A program made the translations under genes and the position numbers. From Streptomyces cadmiisoli (lineage in GTDB: Bacteria > Actinomycetota > Actinomycetes > Streptomycetales > Streptomycetaceae): a stretch of DNA of 64,000 nucleotides. Position 1 is the first letter of the stretch, and each line of letters begins with the position of its first letter. Shown in pieces: positions 1 to 8,616 of this stretch. Where the stretch lies: contig NZ_CP030073.1 in the NCBI RefSeq assembly GCF_003261055.1, positions 3,720,001-3,784,000 of the forward strand, given 5' to 3'. Below the pieces are notes generated by a model, which saw only the letters and a program-made list of their open reading frames with translations, was not told the origin of the DNA and searched no databases.

Positions 1-42
1 TTCGTCGTCTACTCGGTGCGCCGGGAGCGTCTGGGCTTCTGA
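1..42 (+). CDS. 3' end of an upstream gene (partial)
   Basis: An open frame enters from the left edge and ends at a TGA at 40-42, encoding a basic tail that ends in VRRERLGF. The next gene's promoter (TTGACG at 51-56) begins right after this stop, which fits the end of a real gene. Thirteen residues are too few to name the product. Confidence 0.45.
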   Translation, partial: FVVYSVRRERLGF

Positions 43-50
43 AAAGGGGT

Positions 51-80
51 TTGACGTGTCCTCGACCCCGGCGTCATAGT
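51..80 (+). promoter_or_regulatory. Promoter of the lipoprotein gene (leaderless)
   Basis: TTGACG at 51-56 and CATAGT at 75-80 are separated by 18 bp. The start codon ATG at 88 is 8 bases past the -10 box and no Shine-Dalgarno sequence precedes it, so the transcript probably begins at or next to the ATG. This is inferred from sequence only. Confidence 0.55.
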
Positions 81-87
81 CCCGATC

Positions 88-894
88 ATGAAGAGATCAT
101 CGGGTGCGCGGTGGAGCGCCACGGTCGCCGTGAGCGCGCTGTCGCTCGCCCTCATCACGGGCTGTGCCGAGGCCGGCTCGGACGACTCCGGGGATTCCAA
201 GGGATCCGGCTCGGGCTCGTCGGCCGCCGCGAAGGCCCTGAGCGCCACAGAACTGAAGAAGCTGATCATCGCCGAGGGCGATGTCGAGGGGTACAAGGTC
301 GAGGCCACCGACGCCTCTTTCCCCAAGGCCAAGAGCGAGGTGAAGGTCGACAAGGCGGAGTGCGAGCCGCTCGCCTTCGCCATGGCCGGGCTCGCGCCGG
401 GTGACTCGTCCGCCGAGGCGAGCAGCCAGGCCACCGAGGAGAAGAAGCCGTCGGACACCGCCTCCGACTCCCTGGAGGACCTGGCGTCGGGTGAGATGGA
501 GGACGCCCTCACCGACGCCATGAGCGTCAGGATGACCGTCGTGGGCCTGTCCTCCTACGAGGGCGACGGCGCCGAGAAGACGTTCAAGTCCGTGTCCGAC
601 GCGGTCGCGGGCTGCGCCGGCGGCTTCACCGTCGCCGCGCAGGGCGAGGAGCAGAAGCTCACCGGGATCGCCTCGGTGAAGGCCTCCGGCACCGGCGACG
701 AGTCGGTGCGGTTCTCCTCCACCGCCCCGACGGAGGAGTCGGGTGGCGAGCCGGTCAAGGTGCTCACCGAGGTGGTGCGGCACGGCGGCACCATCGCCAC
801 GTACTACTCCGTCGACCTCGGCTCGATGCTCACGGGTGAGGACCCCCGGATGCCGACGCCGGTCATCGAGGCCCAGGCCGCCAAGCTGAAGTGA
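88..894 (+). CDS. Secreted lipoprotein of unknown function
   Basis: The 268-residue product begins with a basic, hydrophobic signal peptide ending in the lipobox LITGC, so Cys26 should be lipidated and the protein anchored outside the membrane. A flexible Ser/Gly/Asp linker follows (about residues 28-48), then a soluble domain with a Cys pair near residues 92 and 172. No catalytic motif is recognisable. The start is the ATG at 88, set by the signal peptide and by a promoter placed for leaderless translation. It converges on hutH with two strong hairpins between them. The export prediction is firm; the function is unknown. Confidence 0.85.
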   Translation: MKRSSGARWSATVAVSALSLALITGCAEAGSDDSGDSKGSGSGSSAAAKALSATELKKLIIAEGDVEGYKVEATDASFPKAKSEVKVDKAECEPLAFAMAGLAPGDSSAEASSQATEEKKPSDTASDSLEDLASGEMEDALTDAMSVRMTVVGLSSYEGDGAEKTFKSVSDAVAGCAGGFTVAAQGEEQKLTGIASVKASGTGDESVRFSSTAPTEESGGEPVKVLTEVVRHGGTIATYYSVDLGSMLTGEDPRMPTPVIEAQAAKLK

Positions 895-899
895 CCCAC

Positions 900-933
900 C
901 GGGGCCCCGCCGTCGTCGTACGGAGGGGCCCCG
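900..933. terminator. Hairpin terminator after the lipoprotein gene
   Basis: GGGGCCCC at 901-908 pairs with GGGGCCCC at 925-932, plus a C-G pair at 900/933, around a 16-base loop. It starts six bases after the stop codon, between two convergent genes. There is no U-tract, which is usual in Streptomyces. Confidence 0.6.
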
Positions 934-975
934 TGCGTGTTCCCGCAAGGGGCCGGTGCCGGTCACCGCGCGGCG

Positions 976-1010
976 CCGGGGCCGGCCGCGGTCACCGCGG
1001 CCGGCCCCGG
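976..1010. terminator. Strong hairpin terminator after hutH
   Basis: Bases 976-991 and 995-1010 form a perfect 16-bp stem with a 3-base loop. It begins eight bases past the hutH stop (on the minus strand) and probably stops transcription from both convergent genes. Confidence 0.7.
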
Positions 1011-1017
1011 GCCACGG

Positions 1018-2580
1018 TCACTGCAGCGGGCCGGTGACCGCCTCCGCCGCAGCGACCAGCCGTCCCTCGCGTACGAAGACGTCCGCCGCCGCGAGGTCGG
1101 GCGCCAGGAAGCGGTCCGGTCCCGGGCCCGCCACCCCCGCCGCGCGCACCGCGTCGATGACCGCCCGCGAGGCCGGGGCCGGCTCCAGCCCTTCGCGCAG
1201 TTCTATGGCGCGGGTCGCGGCGTACAGTTCGACGGCGATCACCCGCGCGAGGCTGTCCACGGCCGTGCGCAGCTTGCGTGCCGCGGACCAGCCCATCGAG
1301 ACATGGTCCTCCTGCATCGCCGAGGACGGGATCGAGTCCACCGACGCCGGTACGGCGAGCCGCTTCATCTCGCTGACCAGCGCGGCCTGCGTGTACTGGG
1401 CGATCATCAGCCCGCTGTCCACCCCGGCGTCGTCCGCGAGGAACGGCGGCAGTCCGTGGCTGCGGTTCTTGTCCAGCAGCCGGTCCGTACGGCGCTCGGC
1501 GATCGACGCGAGGTCGGCGGCGGCGATGGCGAGGAAGTCCAGGACGTAGGCGACCGGGGCGCCGTGGAAGTTGCCGTTCGACTCGACCCGTCCGCCCCCG
1601 GTGCCGAAGCCGTCGAGGAGGACGACGGGGTTGTCCACCGCGGCGGCCAGTTCGCGGTCGGCGACCAGGCGGGCGTGGGCCAGCGTGTCCCGTCCGGCAC
1701 CGGCCACCTGCGGGGCGCACCGCACGGAGTAGGCGTCCTGGACCCGGGGCGCGTCGTCCTGGTGATGACCGGTCAGGCCCGAACCCTTCAGCACGGCCAG
1801 CATGTTGGCGGCGCTGGCGCCCTGGCCGGGGTGCGGGCGGATGGCGTGCAGTTCGGGGGCGAGCACCCGGTCCGTGCCGAGCAGGGCCTCCAGCGAAAGG
1901 GCCGCGGTGACGTCGGCGGACTTGTAGAGGGTGTCCAGGTCGGCGAGGGCCATCAGCAGCATGCCGAGCATGCCGTCGGTGCCGTTGAGGAGGGCGAGGC
2001 CCTCCTTCTCACGGAGTTCGACGGGTTCGATGCCGTGCGCGGCGAGGAGTTCGGCGGCCGGGCGCACGGTCCCGTCGGGTCCCTCCGCGTCGCCCTCGCC
2101 CATCAGCGTCAGGGCGCAGTGGGACAGCGGCGCGAGGTCGCCGGAGCAGCCCAGCGAGCCGTACTCGTGCACGACCGGGGTGATACCGGCGTTCAGCACG
2201 TCGGCCATGGTCTGCGCGACCCCGGGCCGCACACCGGTGTGCCCGGAGCAGACCGTCTTCAGCCGCAGGAACATCAGGGCCCGTACGACCTCCCGCTCGA
2301 CGCGCGGGCCCATGCCGGCGGCGTGCGAGCGGACGATGTTGCGCTGGAGCAGGGTGCGGAGCTCATGGCCGATGTGCCGGGTCGCCAGGGCGCCGAAGCC
2401 GGTGGAAACGCCGTAGACCGGTTCCGGCTTGGCCGCCAGCGCCTCCACGACCTCCCGCGCCGCGGTGAGGGCGGCGACCGCCTCGTCGGAGAGCTCGACC
2501 CGGGCGCCCGCGCGGGCCACGGCGAGTACATCGGACGCGGTGACCCCGGACGTCCCCACCACCACAGTGTGCATATCCAT
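1018..2580 (-). CDS. hutH: Histidine ammonia-lyase
   Basis: This is the first enzyme of histidine degradation: it converts histidine to urocanate and ammonia in the cytoplasm. The 520-residue protein is of normal family length. The MIO prosthetic group should form from Cys145-Ser146-Gly147 within GSLGCSGDLAPL; most family members have Ala-Ser-Gly, but a Cys here is known from the Streptomyces griseus enzyme. Other conserved segments are YGVSTGFGAL (about 56-65) and the QEDHVSMG loop. The frame is open far upstream, but homology begins at MDMHTVVV, so the ATG at 2580 is chosen; a TACGTT -10 box ends 8 bases before it, suggesting leaderless translation. The rest of the hut pathway is not in the window. 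Confidence 0.95.
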   Translation of the reverse strand: MDMHTVVVGTSGVTASDVLAVARAGARVELSDEAVAALTAAREVVEALAAKPEPVYGVSTGFGALATRHIGHELRTLLQRNIVRSHAAGMGPRVEREVVRALMFLRLKTVCSGHTGVRPGVAQTMADVLNAGITPVVHEYGSLGCSGDLAPLSHCALTLMGEGDAEGPDGTVRPAAELLAAHGIEPVELREKEGLALLNGTDGMLGMLLMALADLDTLYKSADVTAALSLEALLGTDRVLAPELHAIRPHPGQGASAANMLAVLKGSGLTGHHQDDAPRVQDAYSVRCAPQVAGAGRDTLAHARLVADRELAAAVDNPVVLLDGFGTGGGRVESNGNFHGAPVAYVLDFLAIAAADLASIAERRTDRLLDKNRSHGLPPFLADDAGVDSGLMIAQYTQAALVSEMKRLAVPASVDSIPSSAMQEDHVSMGWSAARKLRTAVDSLARVIAVELYAATRAIELREGLEPAPASRAVIDAVRAAGVAGPGPDRFLAPDLAAADVFVREGRLVAAAEAVTGPLQ

Positions 2581-2662
2581 ATTCAGGAACGTACACAGTG
2601 AATTCGAAGATGTCACGAGTGGATGCGCGACGTGCCCCTTACCGCTGTGACGGCGGCGGTGT

Positions 2663-3808
2663 TCACGGGCGGCCGCGGAAGCGGCGCCGCTCCGGGGCGT
2701 GCTCGTCGGAGGGGGCGTCGGCGAGACGCACCACCGGGTCGTCGGGTCCCTCGCGGCCGGCCACGACCGCACGGGCGGCGCGCACCCCCTTGGCCCGGTA
2801 CTGGGCGGCGTCCGCGAGCCGGAACAGCCTGCGGGCGGAGCGGACCGCGCCGATCGGGTCCCCGGTGGAGGCGACGCCGCAGGCGACACCGTCGCCCAGT
2901 TCCAGCTCTGCGGCCCGGCGGCACAGTTCGTCGGCCACCTTGACCACGTCGTTTGCGGACGGCCCGACCGCCAGCAGACAGAACTCGTCGCCGCCGAGGC
3001 GGGCCGCCAGCGTGCCCGGGAGCATCGCCCCGCACAGCGACAGCACGGAGCCGAACCGTTCCAGGAGCCGGTCGCCGACCGCGTGCCCGCGGGTGTCGTT
3101 GACCCGCTTCAACCCGTTGAGGTCGCAGACGACGAGGCTGACGACGACGCCCTCGGCGCGGTGCCGTTCGACGGCCCGGTCCAGGTGCACATCGACGGCC
3201 CGGCGGTTGGCGAGCCCGGTGAGGGAGTCGGTGAAGGCCAGCCGCCGGGCCTCCTCCAGTTGCTCGGTCTGCGCGATTCCGGCGGACACCACGGCGGCCA
3301 GCACCGTGGCGAAGTCGGCGTCCGCCCGGTCGAGGACGGCCGCGCCGACCGGACGCGCGACATACAACTCGCCCCAGGCCCGGCCGTGCAGCACGACGGG
3401 CGCGACCACGCAGCTGCTGCGGCCCCGGCGGCGCAGCGCGGCGACCCGCTGGTGGCAGTACCCGGCACGGCCGGCCGTGGCACCGTCGGCGGTCTCGACC
3501 CACGCGTCGGGCTCGCCGCCGCCCGCCCACCGCTCGTGCAGGAACTCGGTGATCTCGGCGAACTGGTTGACCGGATAGGTCTCGTCGTCCGGGAACTCGT
3601 CCTCGTCAGGTGCCCGCTCGCCCACGTTCACCAGGACCCGGAGGCGACCGAGGTCCCGCTCCCACACCGACAGCGCGGCGAAGCTCCCGTCCAGCGCCCG
3701 GCACGCCCCGAGCGCCGCGGCCCGCCAGGAATCGCGCGGGGTGTGCGCCGCGGCCATGCCCTGAGCCAGCGCCACGACGGCCGCGAGTCGGTCATCCTCA
3801 CCCATCAC
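2663..3808 (-). CDS. GAF-GGDEF protein, probable diguanylate cyclase
   Basis: This 381-residue protein has an N-terminal GAF-like sensor region (about 20-185), a short linker helix and a C-terminal GGDEF domain (about 195-360). The active-site motif RLGGDEF is intact and the metal-binding Asp lies in VVCDLNGLKRVND, so it should make cyclic di-GMP from GTP. The autoinhibitory RxxD site that often precedes GGDEF is absent (LPGT at that position), so product inhibition through that site is not expected. There is no transmembrane segment. It may correspond to the Streptomyces protein called CdgE, but this is from memory. It lies 82 bases upstream of hutH on the same strand and might be co-transcribed. 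Confidence 0.85.
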   Translation of the reverse strand: MMGEDDRLAAVVALAQGMAAAHTPRDSWRAAALGACRALDGSFAALSVWERDLGRLRVLVNVGERAPDEDEFPDDETYPVNQFAEITEFLHERWAGGGEPDAWVETADGATAGRAGYCHQRVAALRRRGRSSCVVAPVVLHGRAWGELYVARPVGAAVLDRADADFATVLAAVVSAGIAQTEQLEEARRLAFTDSLTGLANRRAVDVHLDRAVERHRAEGVVVSLVVCDLNGLKRVNDTRGHAVGDRLLERFGSVLSLCGAMLPGTLAARLGGDEFCLLAVGPSANDVVKVADELCRRAAELELGDGVACGVASTGDPIGAVRSARRLFRLADAAQYRAKGVRAARAVVAGREGPDDPVVRLADAPSDEHAPERRRFRGRP

Positions 3809-3912
3809 TCCAGGCTAGGGATGTTTGAGGCGATTCGGGATGTTTGCGGAGCGCTGGGGTGACCACGCGGCGACCGAGCGCCCGCACCCCTCCTACGAGC
3901 GGTGCGGCCGCC

Positions 3913-4713
3913 TCACTCCCCCGGCCACTGGGGCCGCCGCTTCTCGTTGAACGCCGCCACCCCCTCCGCGCGGTCCCCCGAGAACGCCACCGAGCGCCAG
4001 GCCGCGTCCTCCACCTCCAGTCCGGCCCGCAGGTCCAGCCCGTGCCCCAGCCGCAGCGCCCGCTTGGCGGCCCGCAGACCGACCGGCGAGTTCGCGGCGA
4101 TCCGGGACCCCAGCGCCAGCGCCTCCTCCCGGTCGCGCCCCTCGTCCACCAGAACGTCCACCAGGCCCAGCTCCCGCGCCTCGGCGGCCTCCACCCGGCG
4201 CGCGGTGAAGATCAGCTCGGCGGCGCGGGCGGCCCCCACCCGCCGGGGCAGCAACTGCGTACCGCCACCGCCCGGGATCACCCCCACGGACACCTCCGGC
4301 AGCCCGACCACGGCCGTACGGTCCGCGACGATCACGTCGCAGGCCAGCGCCAGCTCGAAGCCGCCGCCGAGCGCGAAGCCGTGCACGGCCGCGACCGTCG
4401 GCACCGGCAGCTCCAGCACGCCGGTGTACGCCCCGCGCGCGACCGGCCGCTGCCGCACCAGCTCGGCGTCGCTGAAGGAGTTGCGCTCCTTGAGGTCCGC
4501 CCCGACGCAGAACGCCCGCTCGTGCGTGGACGTCACGACCACCACACGTACGTCACGGTCCTCGCCCAGCGCGGCACACGCGTCGGCGACGGATCTGGCC
4601 ATCTCGGTCGAGACGGCGTTCATCGCCTTGGGCCGGTCCAGGGCCAGCTCCGCGACATACCCCTGCTCATGCCGCCTGACCAGCACGAACTCCCCGAACC
4701 GCTCCTCGCTCAC
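3913..4713 (-). CDS. Enoyl-CoA hydratase/isomerase family protein
   Basis: A 266-residue crotonase-fold protein that probably adds water to 2-enoyl-CoA in fatty-acid or amino-acid breakdown. The oxyanion-hole segments AFCVGADLKER and GFALGGGFELALACD are present, as is the acid/base region LPEVSVGVIPGGGGTQLLPR with the first catalytic Glu. The C-terminal AFNEKRRPQW is typical of the family. The frame is open ten codons further, but the GTG at 4713 follows a GGAGGG ribosome site and is preferred. Two GGTTAAC direct repeats lie just upstream. The exact acyl-CoA substrate cannot be read from sequence. Confidence 0.88.
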   Translation of the reverse strand: MSEERFGEFVLVRRHEQGYVAELALDRPKAMNAVSTEMARSVADACAALGEDRDVRVVVVTSTHERAFCVGADLKERNSFSDAELVRQRPVARGAYTGVLELPVPTVAAVHGFALGGGFELALACDVIVADRTAVVGLPEVSVGVIPGGGGTQLLPRRVGAARAAELIFTARRVEAAEARELGLVDVLVDEGRDREEALALGSRIAANSPVGLRAAKRALRLGHGLDLRAGLEVEDAAWRSVAFSGDRAEGVAAFNEKRRPQWPGE

Positions 4714-4724
4714 GACACCCTCCC

Positions 4725-4741
4725 GGTTAACGTGGGTTAAC
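4725..4741. promoter_or_regulatory. Direct repeat of GGTTAAC, possible operator
   Basis: GGTTAAC occurs at 4725-4731 and again at 4735-4741, a 10-bp helical repeat just upstream of the ribosome site of the enoyl-CoA hydratase gene. Each contains the palindrome GTTAAC, an AT-rich word that is rare in this G+C-rich DNA. A regulator-binding role is inferred. Confidence 0.35.
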
Positions 4742-4916
4742 AACGCCGATCCCGATCATCGCAGCCCCGCGCGCACGGGGAAAGGGCGGACGCCCCGCGG
4801 CCCGACACCCCGTTCGAGTGACATCCGCGCGACTCCCGCCCGCTTGTTCACGGGAGCGCATAGCGTGCGCACCGCCGAGGCGCATCGGGGGCGCGACGGC
4901 ATCGGGAGGGATCGCC

Positions 4917-6164
4917 ATGACGACCGACACGACGAACACCTCGGCGAGGAACCGGCCCACGCGGGAGCGGCGGGGCGAGGGGCAGGGCGCGGACGGCGCG
5001 GAGCGGGGTGACCGGCGGACCGCGGAGCGTGCCGGGGAAGGGGTCGCGGAACGAGGCACCGCGCGGGCCACGGAACGGGGCGATCAGCAGGGCGCCCAGC
5101 GGGCCGAGAAGCACGGCCGGACGCAGGGCCGGAAACAGGGCGGGGAACGGACGGCGGCACGAACGGCGGCGCGAACCGGGGAACGGACGGCGGCACGAAC
5201 GGCGGCGCGAACCGGGGAGCGGGGCGAGGAACGGACCGCGGAGCGGAACCCGGAGAAGGGCGTCCAGCGGGCCGGGAAACGAACCGCGGACCAGACCACC
5301 CGGCGGACCGAGACACCGGCCGAGAAGCAGACCGAGAAGCAGGCCGCGAAGCCGATCGAGGCACCGGCCAGGAAACAGGCCGCCGAACCGGGCGAGGCAC
5401 GGGCCGCCAGATCGGCCAAGGCACGGCCCGAGAAGCAAGCCGCGAAACCGGCCGGGACACGGATCGAAAAGCAGGCCGCCAAACCGGCCGAGAAGCCGCT
5501 CAAGGCTCAGGCTCACGCCCACACCGAGAAGCCGGCCGAGGCGCGGGGCGAGAAGCGGACCGGTGCCGAAGGTGAGGGTGCGGCCCTCGCCGGTTCGTGG
5601 CCGTGGGGCGCTCGGGGCCGGCACCGGCGGCCCCGCCCCCGCAAGATCCTGTTCGCCGTCGGCGCTCTCGCGCTGGCCGCGGGCGCGCTGGGCCTCGTAC
5701 GTCTGGTGTCGCAGCCCGCGCCCGACACGCCCGGCATCGCTCTGGCGGAGCCCGGTCCGGACCGGGTGACCGGAACGTCCCCGGCGACCGACCGGCCCGG
5801 CAGCGCCCGGCACGTTCCCGACGCGGGCCCGTCGGCGAGCGTCCCGCCGGGCACGGCCGGCATCACGCCGGCCACCGGTACGGGCCCGGACCCGCTCCTG
5901 TCCGCGACCACGTCGTCGACCCACCCGGCCATCGTCCCCACCGGCACACTCCCACCGGCCCTCCATACCCCCGGCGCTCCGCCTCCCGGCACCACGGCCG
6001 CACCCCGGCCTCCGGAGACCACGGGCCCCGCTCCGCGACCGACCCCCACGCCCAAGCCCACGCCGCCCCCGCCGAACACGCCGCCCCCGGCACCCCCGGC
6101 ATCGGACCGTCCGGGAATCTGCGTACCGATCATCAACCTCTGCCTGGGCGGATCGGGCGACTGA
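4917..6164 (+). CDS. Lys/Ala/Glu-rich single-pass membrane protein with Pro-rich tail
   Basis: I do not recognise a family. The 415-residue product has three parts. First is a long, highly charged Ala/Lys/Arg/Glu repeat region (about 1-235) with histone-H1-like units such as EKQAAKPA and a duplicated ERTAARTAARTG segment. Next is a basic stretch and one transmembrane helix (about 245-263). Last is a Pro/Thr/Gly-rich outer region (about 270-395) ending in ICVPIINLCLGG with two cysteines. It probably has a cytoplasmic low-complexity domain and an extracellular stalk. The ATG at 4917 follows GGGAGGG by six bases. Whether the N-terminal region binds DNA or is only repetitive is unknown. Confidence 0.7.
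   Translation: MTTDTTNTSARNRPTRERRGEGQGADGAERGDRRTAERAGEGVAERGTARATERGDQQGAQRAEKHGRTQGRKQGGERTAARTAARTGERTAARTAARTGERGEERTAERNPEKGVQRAGKRTADQTTRRTETPAEKQTEKQAAKPIEAPARKQAAEPGEARAARSAKARPEKQAAKPAGTRIEKQAAKPAEKPLKAQAHAHTEKPAEARGEKRTGAEGEGAALAGSWPWGARGRHRRPRPRKILFAVGALALAAGALGLVRLVSQPAPDTPGIALAEPGPDRVTGTSPATDRPGSARHVPDAGPSASVPPGTAGITPATGTGPDPLLSATTSSTHPAIVPTGTLPPALHTPGAPPPGTTAAPRPPETTGPAPRPTPTPKPTPPPPNTPPPAPPASDRPGICVPIINLCLGGSGD
5145..5216. repeat. Perfect 36-bp tandem duplication inside a coding region
   Basis: Bases 5145-5180 are repeated exactly at 5181-5216. The unit is a multiple of three, so it adds twelve residues without breaking the frame. It suggests recent slippage in the low-complexity gene. 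Confidence 0.85.
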
Positions 6165-6282
6165 CCCGAACCGAACACCCCGCACGCCGCCCCGACGACC
6201 GGCCCGGGACCAAGACCCACCGCACGCCCCGGCACCCCGCCCCCGCCCCCGCCGAACAGACGAGCCCCCGACTGCCGCCGGT

Positions 6283-7443
6283 CTAGGCGGTCCCCTCGCG
6301 CCGGGTGAGCAGCCAGGGTTCGACCACTCCGAGGCCGCGGACCGGGCGCTGCCACATCGGCTGGAGCGCGAAGCGGTACGTCGGCGGCTCCTCGCCCTCC
6401 TTCTCCGCGGCGGCGGCGGCCTCCGCGGCCTCCGCCTCGGAGGCGGGCGCCTCCCCCGTGCGGATCAGCTCCTCGGCGAACGCGCTGTCGACCAGGACGG
6501 CGTCACGCGGAGCTATCGACGTCAGCCGTGAGGCCAGGTTCACCGTCGTACCGAAGACGTCACCCATACGGGTCGTCACGGTGCCGAAGGCTATGCCTAC
6601 GCGCAGCTCCGGCATCGTGTCGTCGTTCGCCATCGTCTCCACGAGCAGCAGCGCGATCTCCGCGGCGACGCCCGCGTCGTCGGCGGCGTACAGCACCTCG
6701 TCGCCGAGGGTCTTCACGAGCCGTCCGCCGCGCGCGGCGACCAGGTCGGCGGCCGTCGTCTCGAAGGCCTCGACGAGTTCGCCGAGTTCCTCCTCCTCCA
6801 GGCGGCGGGTCAGCCGCGTGAACCCGACGAGGTCGGCGAAGCCGACGGCCAGCCGGCGGTCCACCATCTCCTCGTCGTCGGCGGCCTGGATGACGCGTCC
6901 GGCGGAGGCGGCGAGCTGGCGCCGCCAGACGTAGACGAGGAACTCCTCCAGCTCGGGCAGGAGCAGCTCGATGATCGGGTACGTCACCTCGGTGCGGGTC
7001 ATACCGGGCTCGGGGGGCTCGGTCAGGCCCTCCAGGAAGGAGTCGATCTGCCACTCGGCCAGGCGGGCCGTGGTCTGCCCGGTGGACCGGGCCACCTGGA
7101 CGGCCATCGCCTCGCTCAGCAGCCCCGCCTCGACGAGACCGGCGAGTCGGCGCAGCGCCAGCACGTCGGCCTCGGTGAGCGCCTTCGCCTGCCCGATGTC
7201 GGCGAAGCCCATCGCCCGCCAGAAGCGGGAGGCCAGCTCCATGGAGACACCGGCGCTGCGGGCCGCCTGGAAGGGGGTGTAGCGCCGTTCGGCGCCGAGG
7301 ATGAGCGCTTCGAGGCGCAGCGCGAGGGGGTCCTCGCCGGAATCGGCGTCATGGGCGTCCCCCCGCTCGAACGAAGCCGAGGGTCGGGGCGGATCCACTC
7401 GGCCGTGCGCGTCCGTGCCGGAGCCCGTGTCGTCGACGCTCAC
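6283..7443 (-). CDS. cya: Class III adenylate cyclase
   Basis: The 386-residue cytoplasmic enzyme converts ATP to cyclic AMP. Residues about 35-190 form a helical regulatory domain like that of the pH-sensing mycobacterial cyclase Rv1264. The C-terminal half is a class III catalytic domain: metal Asp in VGFADLVGFT, Lys and metal Asp in LVKTLGDEVLYA, and the transition-state Asn/Arg in TVNLASRL. A Glu/Ala-rich insert lies near residue 335. Translation starts at a GTG with GGAAGG about ten bases before it. It converges on the preceding membrane-protein gene. Streptomyces have one main cyclase of this kind, linked to germination and growth. Confidence 0.92.
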   Translation of the reverse strand: MSVDDTGSGTDAHGRVDPPRPSASFERGDAHDADSGEDPLALRLEALILGAERRYTPFQAARSAGVSMELASRFWRAMGFADIGQAKALTEADVLALRRLAGLVEAGLLSEAMAVQVARSTGQTTARLAEWQIDSFLEGLTEPPEPGMTRTEVTYPIIELLLPELEEFLVYVWRRQLAASAGRVIQAADDEEMVDRRLAVGFADLVGFTRLTRRLEEEELGELVEAFETTAADLVAARGGRLVKTLGDEVLYAADDAGVAAEIALLLVETMANDDTMPELRVGIAFGTVTTRMGDVFGTTVNLASRLTSIAPRDAVLVDSAFAEELIRTGEAPASEAEAAEAAAAAEKEGEEPPTYRFALQPMWQRPVRGLGVVEPWLLTRREGTA

Positions 7444-7639
7444 GCCTGTTGCCCTTCCGATCTGCCGCGGTCAGGTATCGACCGGCCCCAACTTTACGTC
7501 AGCTGTGGGCCAGCTCACTCTTCGCGGGTCTGCGCAGCCCGCGGGCAGGTTGCACCCCCGATCCGTCGCCTGCGCGGGCGGGCGCGTCCCCGGGCGCGGG
7601 CGGCCGTGACCGTGCGGTCCCGGCGCCGGCCGTCCGGTC

Positions 7640-8506
7640 TCAGGCCGGCCTCAGGTGCACGATGTCCCCCGCTCCCACCGGCTCCTGCACTCCCTCCTGC
7701 GTCGCCAGCACCAGCCGTCCGTCCCCGTCGATCGCCACCGCCTCGCCGGTGATCGACCGATCTCCCGGCAGTTCGGCGCGTACCTCTCTTCCCAGCGTGG
7801 CGCACCCGGCCGCATACGTCTCCTGCAGCCCGCTGACCATGGGATCGCCCCCTGCGGCCCGCCACCGTCCGTACCAGTCCTCCAGCGCGCGCAGCACGGC
7901 CCTGAGCAGGGGATCGCGGTCGGTGCTCGACGCCCCGGCCAGCGCCAGCGAACCCGCGGCCGGCACCGGCAGTTCCGGCTCGCGCAGCGTCACGTTGATG
8001 CCGACGCCGATCACCACACCGTCCTCGCCGGCCCGCTCCGCCAGGATGCCGCCGGCCTTGCGCTCCTCGCCCCCGACGCCGACCAGGAGGTCGTTGGGCC
8101 ACTTGAGTGCCGTGTCGACGCCCGCCGCCCGGGACAGTGCCGTCGCCACCGCGACGCCGGTGAGCAGGGGCAGCCAGCCCCAGCGGGCGACCGGGATCTC
8201 GGCGGGGCGCAGCAGGACGGAGAAGAACAGGCCGGAGCGGGCGGGGGCCGTCCACTGCCGGTCGAGCCGGCCGCGGGCCGCGGTCTGCTCCTCGGCGACC
8301 AGTACGGTGCCCTCGTCGGCCGTGCCCGCGACCGCGCGGGCCACCAGGTCGGTGTTGGTGGAGCCGGTGTGCTGCACCACCTCCAGCTCCGTCCACAGGC
8401 CGTCCCCGCGCAGCAGGGCGCGACGCAGGGCCGTCGCGTTGAGGGGCGGCCGGTCCAGGTCGGACCACCTGCTGTCATTCGGCTCTTGTGCATCTTGCGG
8501 CGTCAT
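7640..8506 (-). CDS. birA: Biotin--[acetyl-CoA-carboxylase] ligase
   Basis: A 288-residue biotin protein ligase that activates biotin with ATP and attaches it to the Lys of carrier domains, here most likely AccA2 encoded 4 kb away. Motifs are STNTD (about 46-50), the biotinyl-AMP loop GRLDRQW, KWPNDLLV, KAGGILAE and IGVGINV. There is no N-terminal helix-turn-helix, so it is a class I enzyme with no repressor function. The ATG at 8506 is chosen because the sequence upstream reads back into the divergent promoter region shared with pccB. Its location beside carboxylase genes supports the role. Confidence 0.93.
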   Translation of the reverse strand: MTPQDAQEPNDSRWSDLDRPPLNATALRRALLRGDGLWTELEVVQHTGSTNTDLVARAVAGTADEGTVLVAEEQTAARGRLDRQWTAPARSGLFFSVLLRPAEIPVARWGWLPLLTGVAVATALSRAAGVDTALKWPNDLLVGVGGEERKAGGILAERAGEDGVVIGVGINVTLREPELPVPAAGSLALAGASSTDRDPLLRAVLRALEDWYGRWRAAGGDPMVSGLQETYAAGCATLGREVRAELPGDRSITGEAVAIDGDGRLVLATQEGVQEPVGAGDIVHLRPA

Positions 8507-8616
8507 GCAAGCCACCCTAGGTGTGGTAAACGCCGCACTGCCGATCGGTAGGCCCCCCACTACTCTACGGATGAGTAACCGTCCCCCCTTTTGAGCAGGC
8601 AGGGAGCCGCATCCCG

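Noticed and set aside
5145..5216. Repeat array considered as a CRISPR
   Set aside because: Only two adjacent copies without spacers, in frame inside a low-complexity gene.
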